From positions 4,058,094 through 4,122,093 of the forward strand of contig NZ_CP022584.1 of assembly GCF_002240225.1 (NCBI RefSeq): DNA of 64,000 bases, read 5' to 3'. The notes below the pieces were generated by a model. That model was given only the letters and a program-made list of their open reading frames with translations, had not been told where the DNA came from and made no database searches. This stretch comes from Paenibacillus physcomitrellae. Lineage in GTDB: Bacteria; Bacillota; Bacilli; Paenibacillales; Paenibacillaceae. Below, in pieces: positions 45,358-53,819 of the stretch. The stretch's first letter is position 1; the number at the start of each line of letters is the position of its first letter. The translations under genes and the position numbers were made by a program.

Positions 45358-46776
45358 TCAGCTGTCAAGCGAACCGGATTTGCTGCCGGAGCGTAAAGAA
45401 CCGGTGCTCCGTAAATATACATAAGACGAGATGATGGCCAGCAGAGCCATGATCATCAGTCCCCAGAAGATGTTGGAATAGGCGGCTGACAGGGAAAGTC
45501 CTTTCTGCCACTCCATAGCGCTGGAAGCGACCGCTACGCTGAAGGCGCCGCTAAAGAACTGGAGAAGCTGGAAGAGCCCCATGCCGGAACCTACCTGAGA
45601 AGCAGGAAGAATGCGGGAGATTTCGTTGGAAACGCTGCTCGACAGCATGGTGAAGCTGAGACTGATCAGCAGATAGATCAACAGAATCGCCAGCCAGGAG
45701 TTTGCGGCAAACAAGGCAAACAAAAGGGTCGCGCCTAACACCAGCAAAGGAGCATAACGTAAAATATGCAGATTGCCATGCCGGTCAATGATCGTTCCGA
45801 CTTTACGCGAAGCTATGATAGCCAGCAGAGACCCGGGGAAAATAATGAATCCGGCATGACTGGCGCTGAAATCAAAACGGTGTACCAAAATCTGCGGAAT
45901 CAGGAACAAGGTCGCAAAGCTGCACAGGTACGAAAGAATGCCGACCAGGGATAAGGCTACATAAGCTGAGTTAGCGAATAAGGCAGGCTGAACGAAAGGC
46001 TCTGATGCCAGGCGAATGCGCAGGACAAACAGAACGAGCCCAATAACCCCCGCAGCCAGCGCAGGCCAGGAATGGTTGGTCAGAAACAGCAGAATTCCGC
46101 TTGTGCCAACAGCGAGGAACACTGCTCCGGCTGTATCGAATACGCCGCGCTTTGGTGTTTCCCGGGGGAGGAACAGATAAAGCAGCGGGACCAGCAGCAA
46201 ACTGATGGCAGTAATCAGGAACAGATAACGCCAGCCGAAATAATCGACGATCGCTCCGCCGGCCACCGGACCGAGACCGAGTCCAAGGGAAACGGCCGAC
46301 ATAATGAAGGCCATCGCTTTGCCGCGGCGTTCAACCGGAATATAGCGGGTAAACAGCACCATCGACAAGGAAATGACTGCGCCGGCACCCACAGCTTGAA
46401 GCACGCGCATCGTCAGCAGCAGCCAGAAGCTTGAACTGAACAGTCCGCCAAGGGCGGCAATCCCCAATGTCAGCAGCCCGATTACAAGCAGACGCCGCAG
46501 CGGCACAAAGTCTGAAAGCCGGCTGTAGGTAATAGAAGAAATAGCAAACATGATGGAATAGCCGGTGACAATCAGGGATGAAACCGAATCCGAAAGGCCA
46601 AATGATTGGGTAATCTCGGGAAGGGCCAAGTTAAACATAGAGGTATTCATAATAGCCACTACAACGGCAATCCCCAGCAGCACCGTCAATATGCCTTCCT
46701 TTTTTAAACCTGAACTTTGTGGTGCATGGCCCTCAGTATGGAGGGAAGAGGAAACATCAGGAGATGCTGCCTTCAT
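45358..46776 (-). CDS. MFS multidrug-type efflux transporter (DHA2/Tet(L)-like)
   Basis: 472-residue transporter with about 14 hydrophobic segments. The loop 2-3 motif is YSRLSDFVPLRRLLVIG and the antiporter motif C is seen as SLGLGLGPVAGGAIVDYFGWRYLF. The general layout resembles the drug:proton antiporters of Gram-positives, including the tetracycline pumps Tet(K)/Tet(L) and LmrB/QacA types; substrate cannot be told. GTGGGTGAG precedes the ATG. It is divergent from an ArsR-family regulator gene; both upstream regions carry the same 13-bp motif. Confidence 0.9.
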   Translation of the reverse strand: MKAASPDVSSSLHTEGHAPQSSGLKKEGILTVLLGIAVVVAIMNTSMFNLALPEITQSFGLSDSVSSLIVTGYSIMFAISSITYSRLSDFVPLRRLLVIGLLTLGIAALGGLFSSSFWLLLTMRVLQAVGAGAVISLSMVLFTRYIPVERRGKAMAFIMSAVSLGLGLGPVAGGAIVDYFGWRYLFLITAISLLLVPLLYLFLPRETPKRGVFDTAGAVFLAVGTSGILLFLTNHSWPALAAGVIGLVLFVLRIRLASEPFVQPALFANSAYVALSLVGILSYLCSFATLFLIPQILVHRFDFSASHAGFIIFPGSLLAIIASRKVGTIIDRHGNLHILRYAPLLVLGATLLFALFAANSWLAILLIYLLISLSFTMLSSSVSNEISRILPASQVGSGMGLFQLLQFFSGAFSVAVASSAMEWQKGLSLSAAYSNIFWGLMIMALLAIISSYVYLRSTGSLRSGSKSGSLDS

Positions 46777-46803
46777 AAAATCTCACCCACTCTTATCTGT
46801 TTT

Positions 46804-46827
46804 ATTGTTCTAAGATCATCGAACAAT
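46804..46827. repeat. Inverted repeat upstream of the MFS gene
   Basis: ATTGTTC and GAACAAT separated by ten bases, located between the MFS promoter and start codon, so in the transcribed leader. Could be an operator or RNA stem. Confidence 0.5.
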
Positions 46828-46830
46828 TGA

Positions 46831-46859
46831 AATATAGCATGAGATGTTTTAAAATGCAA
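46831..46859 (-). promoter_or_regulatory. SigA-type promoter for the MFS gene
   Basis: Minus strand: -35 TTGCAT (46854-46859), 17-base spacer, -10 TATATT (46831-46836). The spacer contains the shared motif TTAAAACATCTCA. Confidence 0.6.
46840..46852 (-). promoter_or_regulatory. Shared 13-bp motif, MFS side
   Basis: TTAAAACATCTCA on the minus strand, inside the MFS promoter spacer. The identical sequence, in the same orientation relative to its gene, precedes arsR at 46947-46959. Confidence 0.5.
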
Positions 46860-46946
46860 TTAGGAATTTAAATTTCGAAGCGGCCGTTGTCTTTCGTCCG
46901 TTTCGAGTGATTTTACAGAAATTTTAGGACAAAGCCCGACGAAAGA

Positions 46947-46959
46947 TTAAAACATCTCA
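46947..46959 (+). promoter_or_regulatory. Shared 13-bp motif, ArsR side
   Basis: TTAAAACATCTCA, 43 bases before the ArsR start. Exact copy of the MFS-side motif, so a common operator is likely. Confidence 0.5.
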
Positions 46960-47002
46960 AGAAGTTGTACCCAAATTTCTTTGCAGCGAAGGGGACTTTC
47001 AA

Positions 47003-47338
47003 ATGAAAGTACTGTACCATCCGGATCGGGACGATATCGAGCTCTCTTCCGTGTTATATGCTTTAAGCGATCCTATTCGTTTATATCTTGTGTCGCAAAT
47101 CCGCAAGTACGGTGAGAATCCGTGTAATTATTTCGAGGTTCCGGTTGCCAAATCAACGTTGTCCCATCATATTCGCACTTTGCGTGAATCCGGTGTGATA
47201 TTTACCCGCAGCCAGGGGACGCAGCGGTTGGTTTCGGTACGTGCCGAAGATCTGGATTACCGTTTTCCGGGTGTTCTGGATGCCGTGCTTCAAGCCTATG
47301 AGGCGTCCGGGCAAGGGTTCCCAACCAGAGAGGATTAG
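47003..47338 (+). CDS. ArsR family transcriptional regulator
   Basis: 111-residue winged-helix protein: LYALSDPIRLYLVSQIRKYG at the start, recognition helix in VAKSTLSHHIRTLRESGVIFTRSQGTQRLVSVRAEDL. Only one cysteine is present (NPCNYFE), so the classical metal-thiol sites of ArsR/SmtB are missing; this resembles the non-metal group. The start follows AAGGGG. Divergent from the MFS pump, which it probably represses. The inducer may be a pump substrate. Confidence 0.9.
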   Translation: MKVLYHPDRDDIELSSVLYALSDPIRLYLVSQIRKYGENPCNYFEVPVAKSTLSHHIRTLRESGVIFTRSQGTQRLVSVRAEDLDYRFPGVLDAVLQAYEASGQGFPTRED

Positions 47339-47386
47339 TTGAAGAAGAGGTTGAAGAATAGCGCAGGGGGCGCACCCCGACAGGAG

Positions 47387-47431
47387 AAACCTAAAGCACA
47401 CAGGCCTTGTCTGTGTGTGTTTAGGTTTTTA
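47387..47431 (+). terminator. Intrinsic terminator after the ArsR gene
   Basis: AAACCTAAA-g-CACACAG pairs with CTGTGTG-tg-TTTAGGTTT, then TTT. Confidence 0.8.
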
Positions 47432-47632
47432 TAGCATTTGCAGTATTTCAGACTAGGGGTAGTCCTGACGTATTTAAGGGTAAACAAAAGAAGAAACGGC
47501 AATCCCGGCCTGCAAGGCGCCGGACCGTTTCTTTAAAAGGGAGATAAGGTCTACAAGCATTACATACCCGCCTGTACAAGGATTAATCATGGACTGGCAA
47601 ATCATCATGGAATCATGGAGAGGACGAAGAGG

Positions 47633-48484
47633 ATGAACAGACAAGTTGAACTTACCCCGGGGAACCGGGTTCCGGCTATCGGGCAGGGAACCTGGTATAT
47701 GGGGGAGAAGGCGGATCAGCGCAAACAGGAGGTTTACGCGCTGCAGCTTGGCATTGATCTGGGCATGACGGTGATCGACACAGCGGAAATGTATGCGGAG
47801 GGCGGCGCGGAACGGGTCGTGGGAGAAGCGGTCCAGGGACGCCGGGATCAGGTATTCATCGTCTCCAAGGTTTACCCTCATCATGCGGCAGGTTCGCAAA
47901 TGCAGCGTGCCTGCGACCAAAGCCTGAAACGGCTTGGCACCGACTGCATCGATCTCTATTTGCTGCATTGGCGGGGAGATATTCCATTGGAAGAAACGGT
48001 GACGGCCATGGAGGGGCTCCGGCAATCGGGGAAAATCCGCGCCTGGGGAGTCTCCAACCTCGACACAGCAGACATGGAGGAGCTGTGGAGTCTGCCGGGC
48101 GGGGATCAATGCGCAGCCAACCAGGTACTGTATCATGCCGCTTCACGCGGCATTGAGGTGGATTTGCTGCCTTGGGCGCGGCAGCATCATGTGCCGACAA
48201 TGGCCTATTGTCCGCTGGCACAAGGCGGGCAGCTGCGGCGCGAGCTGCTTACGCATCCGGTTATTGGCCGCATCGCGAAAGAACGCGGCGCCACCCCGGC
48301 CCAGATTGCGTTGGCCTGGGTTATCCGCGAAGACGATATATTGGCTATTCCTAAAGCGGTGCAGCCGCAGCATGTGAAGGACAACGCCGCGGCGGCTGAT
48401 ATTCGGCTGACGGCTCGGGAGCTTGCCGATATGGACGGCGTTTTCCCGGCTCCGGCGAGCAAGGTGCCGCTGGACATCGTGTAA
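47633..48484 (+). CDS. Aldo/keto reductase
   Basis: 283 residues from ATG 47633 (GAGAGG nine bases upstream; an ATG at 47615 lacks a ribosome site). Catalytic residues are Asp49 and Tyr54 (VIDTAEMYAEGGAE), Lys79 (FIVSKVYP) and His112 (LYLLHWRG); the cofactor end is LAIPKAVQPQHVKDNA. This is a different branch from the reductase at 565, close to the YtbE/DkgA-type 2,5-diketo-gluconate reductase-like proteins. Substrate is not known. Stand-alone. Confidence 0.9.
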   Translation: MNRQVELTPGNRVPAIGQGTWYMGEKADQRKQEVYALQLGIDLGMTVIDTAEMYAEGGAERVVGEAVQGRRDQVFIVSKVYPHHAAGSQMQRACDQSLKRLGTDCIDLYLLHWRGDIPLEETVTAMEGLRQSGKIRAWGVSNLDTADMEELWSLPGGDQCAANQVLYHAASRGIEVDLLPWARQHHVPTMAYCPLAQGGQLRRELLTHPVIGRIAKERGATPAQIALAWVIREDDILAIPKAVQPQHVKDNAAAADIRLTARELADMDGVFPAPASKVPLDIV

Positions 48485-48565
48485 GATTTTTATATAAATC
48501 AGGAAATAAAGGTGCTGCTTGTGGTAAAATGAGGGCATAAGAACAAGCTGCAACAAACAAACTCA

Positions 48566-48660
48566 TATGCATGGGAGCCTGCGGAAGCAAGCTGAGAGTA
48601 CGACTGATCCGTCGTAGACCGTTCGAACCTGTTGGGTAATGCCAGCGTAGGGAGATAGTG
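48566..48660 (+). ncRNA. TPP riboswitch (THI element)
   Basis: Contains the conserved blocks GGGAGCC, GCTGAGAG, GACC, GAACCTGTTGGGTAATGCC and AGCGTAGGGA in the right order, with a variable P3 stem of ACGA/TCGT. It binds thiamine pyrophosphate and is followed at once by a terminator, so it acts by transcription attenuation of thiM-thiD. Confidence 0.95.
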
Positions 48661-48674
48661 ATCCGGGTGATAGG

Positions 48675-48703
48675 GACACTCTGCTTAGGCGGAGTGTCTT
48701 TTT
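48675..48703 (+). terminator. Expression-platform terminator of the TPP riboswitch
   Basis: GACACTC-t-GC pairs with GC-g-GAGTGTC through a four-base loop, then T5, 79 bases before thiM. Confidence 0.88.
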
Positions 48704-48781
48704 GTTGTTTTATGGACGAATTGCGCGGGGAAGGAACCGGAAGTTCAGCCGCATTCAGGCTCCCGGAAAGGTTGGGATCTC

Positions 48782-49654
48782 ATGTCAGCAAGAGGAAACG
48801 AAATCGTAAAGGAAGCCGCACCGCTTATCGGGCGGATCCGCCGGGTGAATCCACTGGTTCATAACATTACGAACGAGGTGGTCACAAATTTTACAGCCAA
48901 CGGTCTGCTCGCTTTGGGAGCTTCCCCCGTTATGGCATCAGCTGTGGAAGAGGCGGCAGAAATGGCCGGCAAAGCGGGCGCCCTGGTGCTTAATATGGGG
49001 ACGTTAACCGGCAGTACGGTGGAAGCGATGCTGCTCGCGGCTCAAGGAGCCAACGAAGCCGGGGTGCCGGTTCTGTTTGATCCGGTAGCGGCAGGAGCGA
49101 CAAGATTCCGCAGCGAAACGGCGCAGCGGATACTGAGCACGGTTAAAGTGGATGTGATCCGCGGAAATGCGGCGGAGGTAGCCAACCTGATCGGCGAGAA
49201 CTGGGCGATTAAAGGCGTGGATGCCGGCGAACTGCCGGAGGGACAGCATCCGGCCGAGCTTGCGCAGCGGGCGGCCAAACGCTGGAATACCGTAACAGCT
49301 GTAACGGGACCCAAAGATTATATTTCCGACGGTGAAACCGTTTATGAAATTGAAGGAGGTCACCCGATCCTGACCCGGGTAACGGGAACAGGCTGCCTTC
49401 TTACTTCCATTATCGGGGCTTATTGTGCAGTCGAGAATAATACTTTGCTGTCCGGAGCGGCTGCTCTGGCAGGTTATGGTGTGGCGGCCTCGCTCGCGGC
49501 CGCCAAAAGTGCGGAGACGGGTCCGGGCGCTTTTCAAATCGAGCTGCTTAACGAATTGTATAACCTGTCTCCGGAAGCTGTGCTTCGGGAAGCGGTTATA
49601 ACGGAAATCCAAGTGGACGAAGCAGGAGGAATAGGATATGAACCGCGTGTATAA
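48782..49654 (+). CDS. thiM: Hydroxyethylthiazole kinase
   Basis: 290-residue ThiM, which phosphorylates 4-methyl-5-(2-hydroxyethyl)thiazole for thiamine salvage. The N-terminal [29 protein letters not shown] is diagnostic, [11 protein letters not shown] and the ATP-site [14 protein letters not shown] (Cys at the catalytic position) follow. The C-terminal region is about 20 residues longer than many ThiM. GGAAAGG precedes the ATG. It overlaps thiD by 17 bases and is under the TPP riboswitch. thiE, the usual third gene, is not present. Confidence 0.95.
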   Translation: MSARGNEIVKEAAPLIGRIRRVNPLVHNITNEVVTNFTANGLLALGASPVMASAVEEAAEMAGKAGALVLNMGTLTGSTVEAMLLAAQGANEAGVPVLFDPVAAGATRFRSETAQRILSTVKVDVIRGNAAEVANLIGENWAIKGVDAGELPEGQHPAELAQRAAKRWNTVTAVTGPKDYISDGETVYEIEGGHPILTRVTGTGCLLTSIIGAYCAVENNTLLSGAAALAGYGVAASLAAAKSAETGPGAFQIELLNELYNLSPEAVLREAVITEIQVDEAGGIGYEPRV

Positions 49655-50456
49655 AGCGTTAACGATAGCAGGATCTGACAGTGGGGGCGGCGCGGGGATC
49701 CAGGCCGATCTGAAGACTTTTCAGGAATTAGGGGTATACGGGATGTCTGCGCTGACTGCTGTAACGGTTCAGAACACACTAGGCGTACAGGGCGTCCATC
49801 CCGTGCCGCCGGAAACTGTGGCTGCGCAGATTGCTTCGGTCGGCGAGGATCTGGCGCCGGACGCGCTGAAGACCGGGATGCTGTTCAGCGCGGACATCAT
49901 CGAAGAGGTAGCCGGACAAATCCGCCGCTTTGGCTGGAGGAAGCTGGTGGTAGACCCGGTTATGATTGCCAAGGGCGGGGCTGAGCTGCTGCTGGAGGAA
50001 GCTGTGCAGGCATTGCGCAGCCACCTGCTGCCGCAGGCGCTGGTCGTTACCCCGAATCTGCCGGAGGCCGAAAGGCTGACCGGGATGAAGATCTCGGGAA
50101 GCGAAGGCAAACGGGAAGCCGCACGTAGACTGCACGCGCTCGGAACGGCCTATGTCGTCATTAAAGGCGGACATGAAGAAGGAGATTCTGAACGTTCGGT
50201 GGACCTGCTGTATGACGGAAGCGGCTTTACGGAATTTGCCGGGACTAGAGTATCCACGCCGCATACGCATGGAACGGGCTGCACTTTCTCGGCGGCAATC
50301 ACCGCCGGTCTGGCCTCAGGACTTGAAGTGACCGAAGCGGTAGGCCGGGCAAGAGCTTTTATCCAGGCTGCGCTGGAGGACAGCCTGGGCATTGGGCACG
50401 GGCATGGTCCAACCAACCATTGGGCGTACCAAAGAAGACAAAGGCCGGTGGAGTAA
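49638..50456 (+). CDS. thiD: Hydroxymethylpyrimidine/phosphomethylpyrimidine kinase
   Basis: 272-residue ribokinase-fold kinase that makes HMP-pyrophosphate. [44 protein letters not shown] is a clear ThiD N terminus; [14 protein letters not shown] and the catalytic [11 protein letters not shown] follow. AGGAGG lies in the end of thiM before ATG 49638. Second gene of the riboswitch-controlled operon. Confidence 0.95.
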   Translation: MNRVYKALTIAGSDSGGGAGIQADLKTFQELGVYGMSALTAVTVQNTLGVQGVHPVPPETVAAQIASVGEDLAPDALKTGMLFSADIIEEVAGQIRRFGWRKLVVDPVMIAKGGAELLLEEAVQALRSHLLPQALVVTPNLPEAERLTGMKISGSEGKREAARRLHALGTAYVVIKGGHEEGDSERSVDLLYDGSGFTEFAGTRVSTPHTHGTGCTFSAAITAGLASGLEVTEAVGRARAFIQAALEDSLGIGHGHGPTNHWAYQRRQRPVE

Positions 50457-50798
50457 GGCCGGGTTGGCCTGTGGGTTTGCTGGCTGGCGGCGGTTCAAAG
50501 CGGTTCAAATTGAATCTAATGATTGAATGGAATCAAAGCGATCTGAATAATCTGAGTGATCTAAGCGATTCAAAGGATTCAAAGCGATTCTCATGATGGA
50601 TCATCATCGCGACGTAATGGCCGAAGCTTAGGGGTTTAAGGGGTCATAGTCAAAGCCTCTGTTAGTTTAAGTCAGCACAGGGTTATATACCTTAAGAAGC
50701 AGCAAGCTGAGAGAACTCTCAAGCTGCACATGAATACAACGCAAGCTGAATGACCTGGCTGCAAGCTGAATGACAACTTAGCAAAGGAGGCTGTTCGT
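50457..50798. repeat. Non-coding spacer with degenerate repeats
   Basis: 341 bases with no supported gene. About 50485-50600 has degenerate AGCGATTCAAAG-type repeats, and about 50698-50776 has copies of GCAAGCTGAATGAC plus a small AGCTGAGAG/CTCTCAAGCT hairpin. Confidence 0.6.
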
Positions 50799-51155
50799 AT
50801 GATCATGATTCAGGCTCATTTCTATGTTCATCCGTCTGAACGCGAGGATTTCCTTGAGCAGGCGGGGATACTGCAGCGCAAAACGCGTGAGGAGTCCGGT
50901 AATTTATGCTCTCTGCTGTATGAAGCCGTCGAAGAGCCGAATACCTTTGTATGGATTGAGAAGTGGGAGGATCAGGAAGCGGTAAACCGGCATAACAACA
51001 CGGACCATTTCGTGGGATTTTATCAAATCGCCGACGGGTATTTAGTAAGGCCGATAAAAGCCGAGGTTCACGAGGTGCCGGATGCGGAGACGGCAGCTAC
51101 CGGGAAGCCGGACGCGGAGAATCAGAGCGCGGCAGAAAAAGTGAAAAGCCGCTGA
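50799..51155 (+). CDS. ABM domain (antibiotic biosynthesis monooxygenase-like) protein
   Basis: 118 residues: an ABM/YgiN-like alpha-beta barrel (MIQAHFYVHPSEREDFLEQAGILQRKTREESGNL, LYEAVEEPNTFVWIEKWEDQEAVNRHNNTDHF) of about 90 residues with a short, polar tail. These proteins are dimeric cytoplasmic monooxygenases or quinone-modifying proteins; the function is not fixed by context. AAAGGAGG precedes the ATG. Confidence 0.88.
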   Translation: MIMIQAHFYVHPSEREDFLEQAGILQRKTREESGNLCSLLYEAVEEPNTFVWIEKWEDQEAVNRHNNTDHFVGFYQIADGYLVRPIKAEVHEVPDAETAATGKPDAENQSAAEKVKSR

Positions 51156-51238
51156 TTGGGGAACCAATCAGGGCGATGCGCAGGTGTGCCGGTCAGGTGA
51201 GGCCGGATGGTGTTATCCGGCCGGGTTTAGACCGGCAC

Positions 51239-51280
51239 AGCAACAAGGCAGCCCCCTTTGTAAATGGGGGCTGCCTTGTT
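51239..51280. terminator. Long perfect inverted repeat after the ABM gene
   Basis: CAACAAGGCAGCCCCC pairs perfectly with GGGGGCTGCCTTGTTG across a nine-base A/T-rich loop. T-tracts on either side are weak, so it may act as a bidirectional terminator or RNA barrier. Confidence 0.65.
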
Positions 51281-51288
51281 GGTTTATC

Positions 51289-51416
51289 CCGGGCGGGGCT
51301 AGCCGCTCGCCCGGGGCAAATCTGGCCGCCGCGCAGCCTAAAGCGCGGCGGACTTCCATGCCGCCGGCCACGCAGCGGCGGCAGATTCCACGCCGCAGGC
51401 CGAGCGGCTGCGGCGG
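51289..51416. repeat. Cluster of GC-rich hairpins
   Basis: Four stems in about 130 bases: CCCGGGCG with CGCCCGGG, CCGCCGCGC with GCGCGGCGG, GCCGCCG with CGGCGGC, and GCCGC with GCGGC near the end, then a T4. No gene. Could end the exonuclease transcript (minus) and isolate it from the plus strand. Confidence 0.55.
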
Positions 51417-51418
51417 TT

Positions 51419-52417
51419 TTACCCGAGCAGCTCCAGAAACTGCTGCTCGGAGATCAGGCGGATCGGCAGGCCCGCGCCGGCCAGCCGTTCCGCCTTTTGG
51501 ATTTTGCTGCTGCGGGCTTCGCCGCTCTGCAGCTTCACAAAATCTTTCTGGCCCACAACCAGGTAGTGGGTCTGCAGCTCCACGGCGTCGGCGCAGCGGC
51601 CGCCGCAGTTCACGACCCGCTGCATCGCTTCCAGCCGGGTCAGGGAACCGAGCCTGCCGGTGAACACGATATTTTTCCGGTAGAAAATATGGCTTCCATC
51701 CACCTCGGCTGCAGGTACAAGCGCCGGCTTCGCTTCGCTGCGTGCTCCGCCGGAACGGGCCCCAGGTGCCGTTGCCCCGGCTTGGCCCTTTCTTGTACGG
51801 CTTCCTTTGCCGGCCGCTTTCGTTTTGGCCGAGGTAAAGGTCTGATAGCTCCCTCCGGGGAACAAGGCTCCGAGCCGGTAGCCGTAGGATTCGGCCAGAC
51901 CCTGGCAATCCGGCGCTCCGCCCGAGGTCTCAAAGCATTTTAGCAGCAGCAGAGCTGCCACCCGGGCATCCTCAAGCGCGTCATGATGACGGAAGGAGGA
52001 CAGCCGGTGGAAGGCCGCCATTTGATTGAGCTTATAGCCGGGCAGGCCGGGCCAGATTTTTCGCGATAATAAATAAGAACAGACATAAGTACAATCCGGA
52101 TAATCCAGGCCAAAGGCCTCCATACAATAGCGGAGCACGCTCATATCAAAAGAGGCGTTATGGGCGACCAGCGTTCTGCCTTCGATCAGCTCCCGGATCT
52201 CCTGCCAGAACTCAAGGAATGTCGGCGCATCTGCAACCATTTCCGGTGTGATCCCGTGGACGGCCACGCAGAAAGGGTCGAAGGCGTCATGGGGATTGAT
52301 GAGCGAATATTTTTCCTGGACAATAACGCCGTCCTGGACTTCAACCAGGCCGATGGAACAGACGCTGGCGCGGTTTCGCATATTGGCAACCTCGAAATCG
52401 ATGGCTGTATAATTCAA
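51419..52417 (-). CDS. 3'-5' exonuclease with C-terminal BRCT domain
   Basis: 332 residues. The DnaQ-like exonuclease domain (about 1-165) shows ExoI YTAIDFEVAN (Asp-x-Glu), ExoII VAHNASFDMSVL (Asp) and ExoIII FRHHDALEDARVA (His-x4-Asp). A linker rich in Lys, Gly and Ala (about 195-240) leads to a BRCT domain (FYRKNIVFTGRLGSLTRLEAMQRVVNCGG). This is the DNA polymerase III epsilon-like, BRCT-containing type found in Firmicutes; a role in DNA repair or degradation is inferred. No strong ribosome site visible beyond AGGGGTGAA. Confidence 0.9.
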   Translation of the reverse strand: MNYTAIDFEVANMRNRASVCSIGLVEVQDGVIVQEKYSLINPHDAFDPFCVAVHGITPEMVADAPTFLEFWQEIRELIEGRTLVAHNASFDMSVLRYCMEAFGLDYPDCTYVCSYLLSRKIWPGLPGYKLNQMAAFHRLSSFRHHDALEDARVAALLLLKCFETSGGAPDCQGLAESYGYRLGALFPGGSYQTFTSAKTKAAGKGSRTRKGQAGATAPGARSGGARSEAKPALVPAAEVDGSHIFYRKNIVFTGRLGSLTRLEAMQRVVNCGGRCADAVELQTHYLVVGQKDFVKLQSGEARSSKIQKAERLAGAGLPIRLISEQQFLELLG

Positions 52418-52525
52418 AAGGATTCACCCCGTTGCTGATTTAAGTTACTGATTCATAGTTTACTATATTTGGCGGACTGGAGCATACAAGCGAGGATAAT
52501 CTTAATAAAAGTAAGTAACAACCAT

Positions 52526-52554
52526 TTGTATAGTCCTAAAACTTCTGTTACACT
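52526..52554 (+). promoter_or_regulatory. Candidate promoter for the pirin-like gene
   Basis: -35 TTGTAT (52526-52531), 17-base spacer, -10 TACACT (52549-52554). AACCATTTGTA overlaps the -35; the same 11 bases occur upstream of the Rrf2 gene at 7436. Confidence 0.45.
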
Positions 52555-52633
52555 ACAGAAAGAACAAGTATTTCAAATTTAAGAATATTAACTTCGTACG
52601 AAATGAATAGGTTCAACAAAAGGAGGCGGGACT

Positions 52634-53335
52634 ATGATTACTCTTTATCCTGATTTAGAACGTAACAAAGCCGATATGGGCTGGCTGAAGACGGGCCGGA
52701 GTTTCTCCTTCGGCGATTACCAGGACGAGAACAACATGGCGTTTGAGCCGCTGCGTGTCTTTAATGATGATGTTATTGCACCAGGCCGCGGCTTTGGCGC
52801 GCATCCGCACAGCGATATGGAGATCGTCTCCATCGTGTTGTCCGGACAGCTGCGCCATGAAGACAGCATGGGCAACGAAGCGGTCACCACTTTTGGCGGG
52901 GTGCAGCGGATGTCCGCGGGAAGCGGTGTAATCCATACGGAGCATAACCCTTCGCAGGAAGAAGAAGTGAACCTGCTGCAGATCTGGTTTATGCCGTCTG
53001 AACGAGGCAAGAAGCCTTCTTATACCACCAGTCAGTTTGATCCCGAGCAGCTTAATGGCCGTTTACTGCCTGTAGTGACACAGGAAGGAAGCGACACGGC
53101 GGCGGACATCGGTCAGGATCTGACGATTTATATGAGCAGGCTGCAGGCTGGGGAGGCGGTCTCCTTCCATCAGGAAGCAGGTCGCCGGGTTTTCCTGTTT
53201 GTCATCGAAGGACGGCTTTCTCTGCAGCACGAATACGAGCTGGGAGCACGTGATTCGGCCCGGATTGTCCAGGTCACGGATCTGGAAGTGACGGCGAAAG
53301 AGGATGTTCTCTTTATGCTGATTGATTTGCCATAA
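52634..53335 (+). CDS. Pirin family bicupin
   Basis: 233-residue bicupin of the YhhW/YhaK type. The metal-binding cupin 1 shows GFGAHPHSDMEIVSIVLSG and SAGSGVIHTEHN, giving the three His and one Glu; cupin 2 (about 120-233) lacks clear ligands. YhhW acts as a quercetinase in E. coli, and pirins respond to redox or aromatic stress. AAAGGAGGCGGG precedes the ATG. The small gene at 53382 follows by 46 bases. Confidence 0.9.
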   Translation: MITLYPDLERNKADMGWLKTGRSFSFGDYQDENNMAFEPLRVFNDDVIAPGRGFGAHPHSDMEIVSIVLSGQLRHEDSMGNEAVTTFGGVQRMSAGSGVIHTEHNPSQEEEVNLLQIWFMPSERGKKPSYTTSQFDPEQLNGRLLPVVTQEGSDTAADIGQDLTIYMSRLQAGEAVSFHQEAGRRVFLFVIEGRLSLQHEYELGARDSARIVQVTDLEVTAKEDVLFMLIDLP

Positions 53336-53381
53336 CCTGAAGGCGGCAATTATAGATCTTTTTTTCAAGGGAGGGATTGGG

Positions 53382-53714
53382 ATGGCGGAACGTGTATTGG
53401 TGAAACATGCGGTTGCAGGCCGGATGCTGCTGGATACCTCCAAGGAGGCCGGAGTTACTTATGAGGTCAGCCGGAGCGGCGGCGAGACGGTTATAGAGCT
53501 GCTGGGAGTAGCTCCTGAAATTGGCGCTGCCGTAATGAGCCTGAAGGAAGAGCTTAACTTGTTCCTGTTTGAGGAGCCGGAGCAGGGCGATACGATCAAA
53601 CACTGGTTTTACGTCAACTCGGGCGATAAGGTGCATTACGAGGAAAACGGCGGTGTACTGCGAATCTCGGCTGGCGGTGAGATTATCTACAATCCAAAGG
53701 ATTATTGGGAGTAA
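53382..53714 (+). CDS. Hypothetical protein
   Basis: 110 residues from ATG 53382 (AAGGGAGGG upstream). It is acidic and appears all-beta or alpha/beta (RVLVKHAVAGRMLLDTSKEAGVTYEV, KHWFYVNSGDKVHYEENGGVLRISAGGEIIYNPKDYWE). I recognise no family. No signal peptide or membrane span. It probably shares a transcript with the pirin gene upstream and ends at a bidirectional terminator. Confidence 0.7.
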   Translation: MAERVLVKHAVAGRMLLDTSKEAGVTYEVSRSGGETVIELLGVAPEIGAAVMSLKEELNLFLFEEPEQGDTIKHWFYVNSGDKVHYEENGGVLRISAGGEIIYNPKDYWE

Positions 53715-53756
53715 TTCTTCTTATTCTTAATTCTTATTCGTGTTGAAAAACAAGAA

Positions 53757-53788
53757 AGCCGGACCCCAGGTCCGGCTGTTTTATTTTT
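53757..53788. terminator. Bidirectional terminator between 53714 and mntH
   Basis: AGCCGGACC-cca-GGTCCGGCT, then GTTTTATTTTT to the right; the left flank gives T-rich sequence on the minus strand. Confidence 0.82.
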
Positions 53789-53819
53789 ACTGAAAGATCG
53801 GGTTTAACGACATGCCGGC

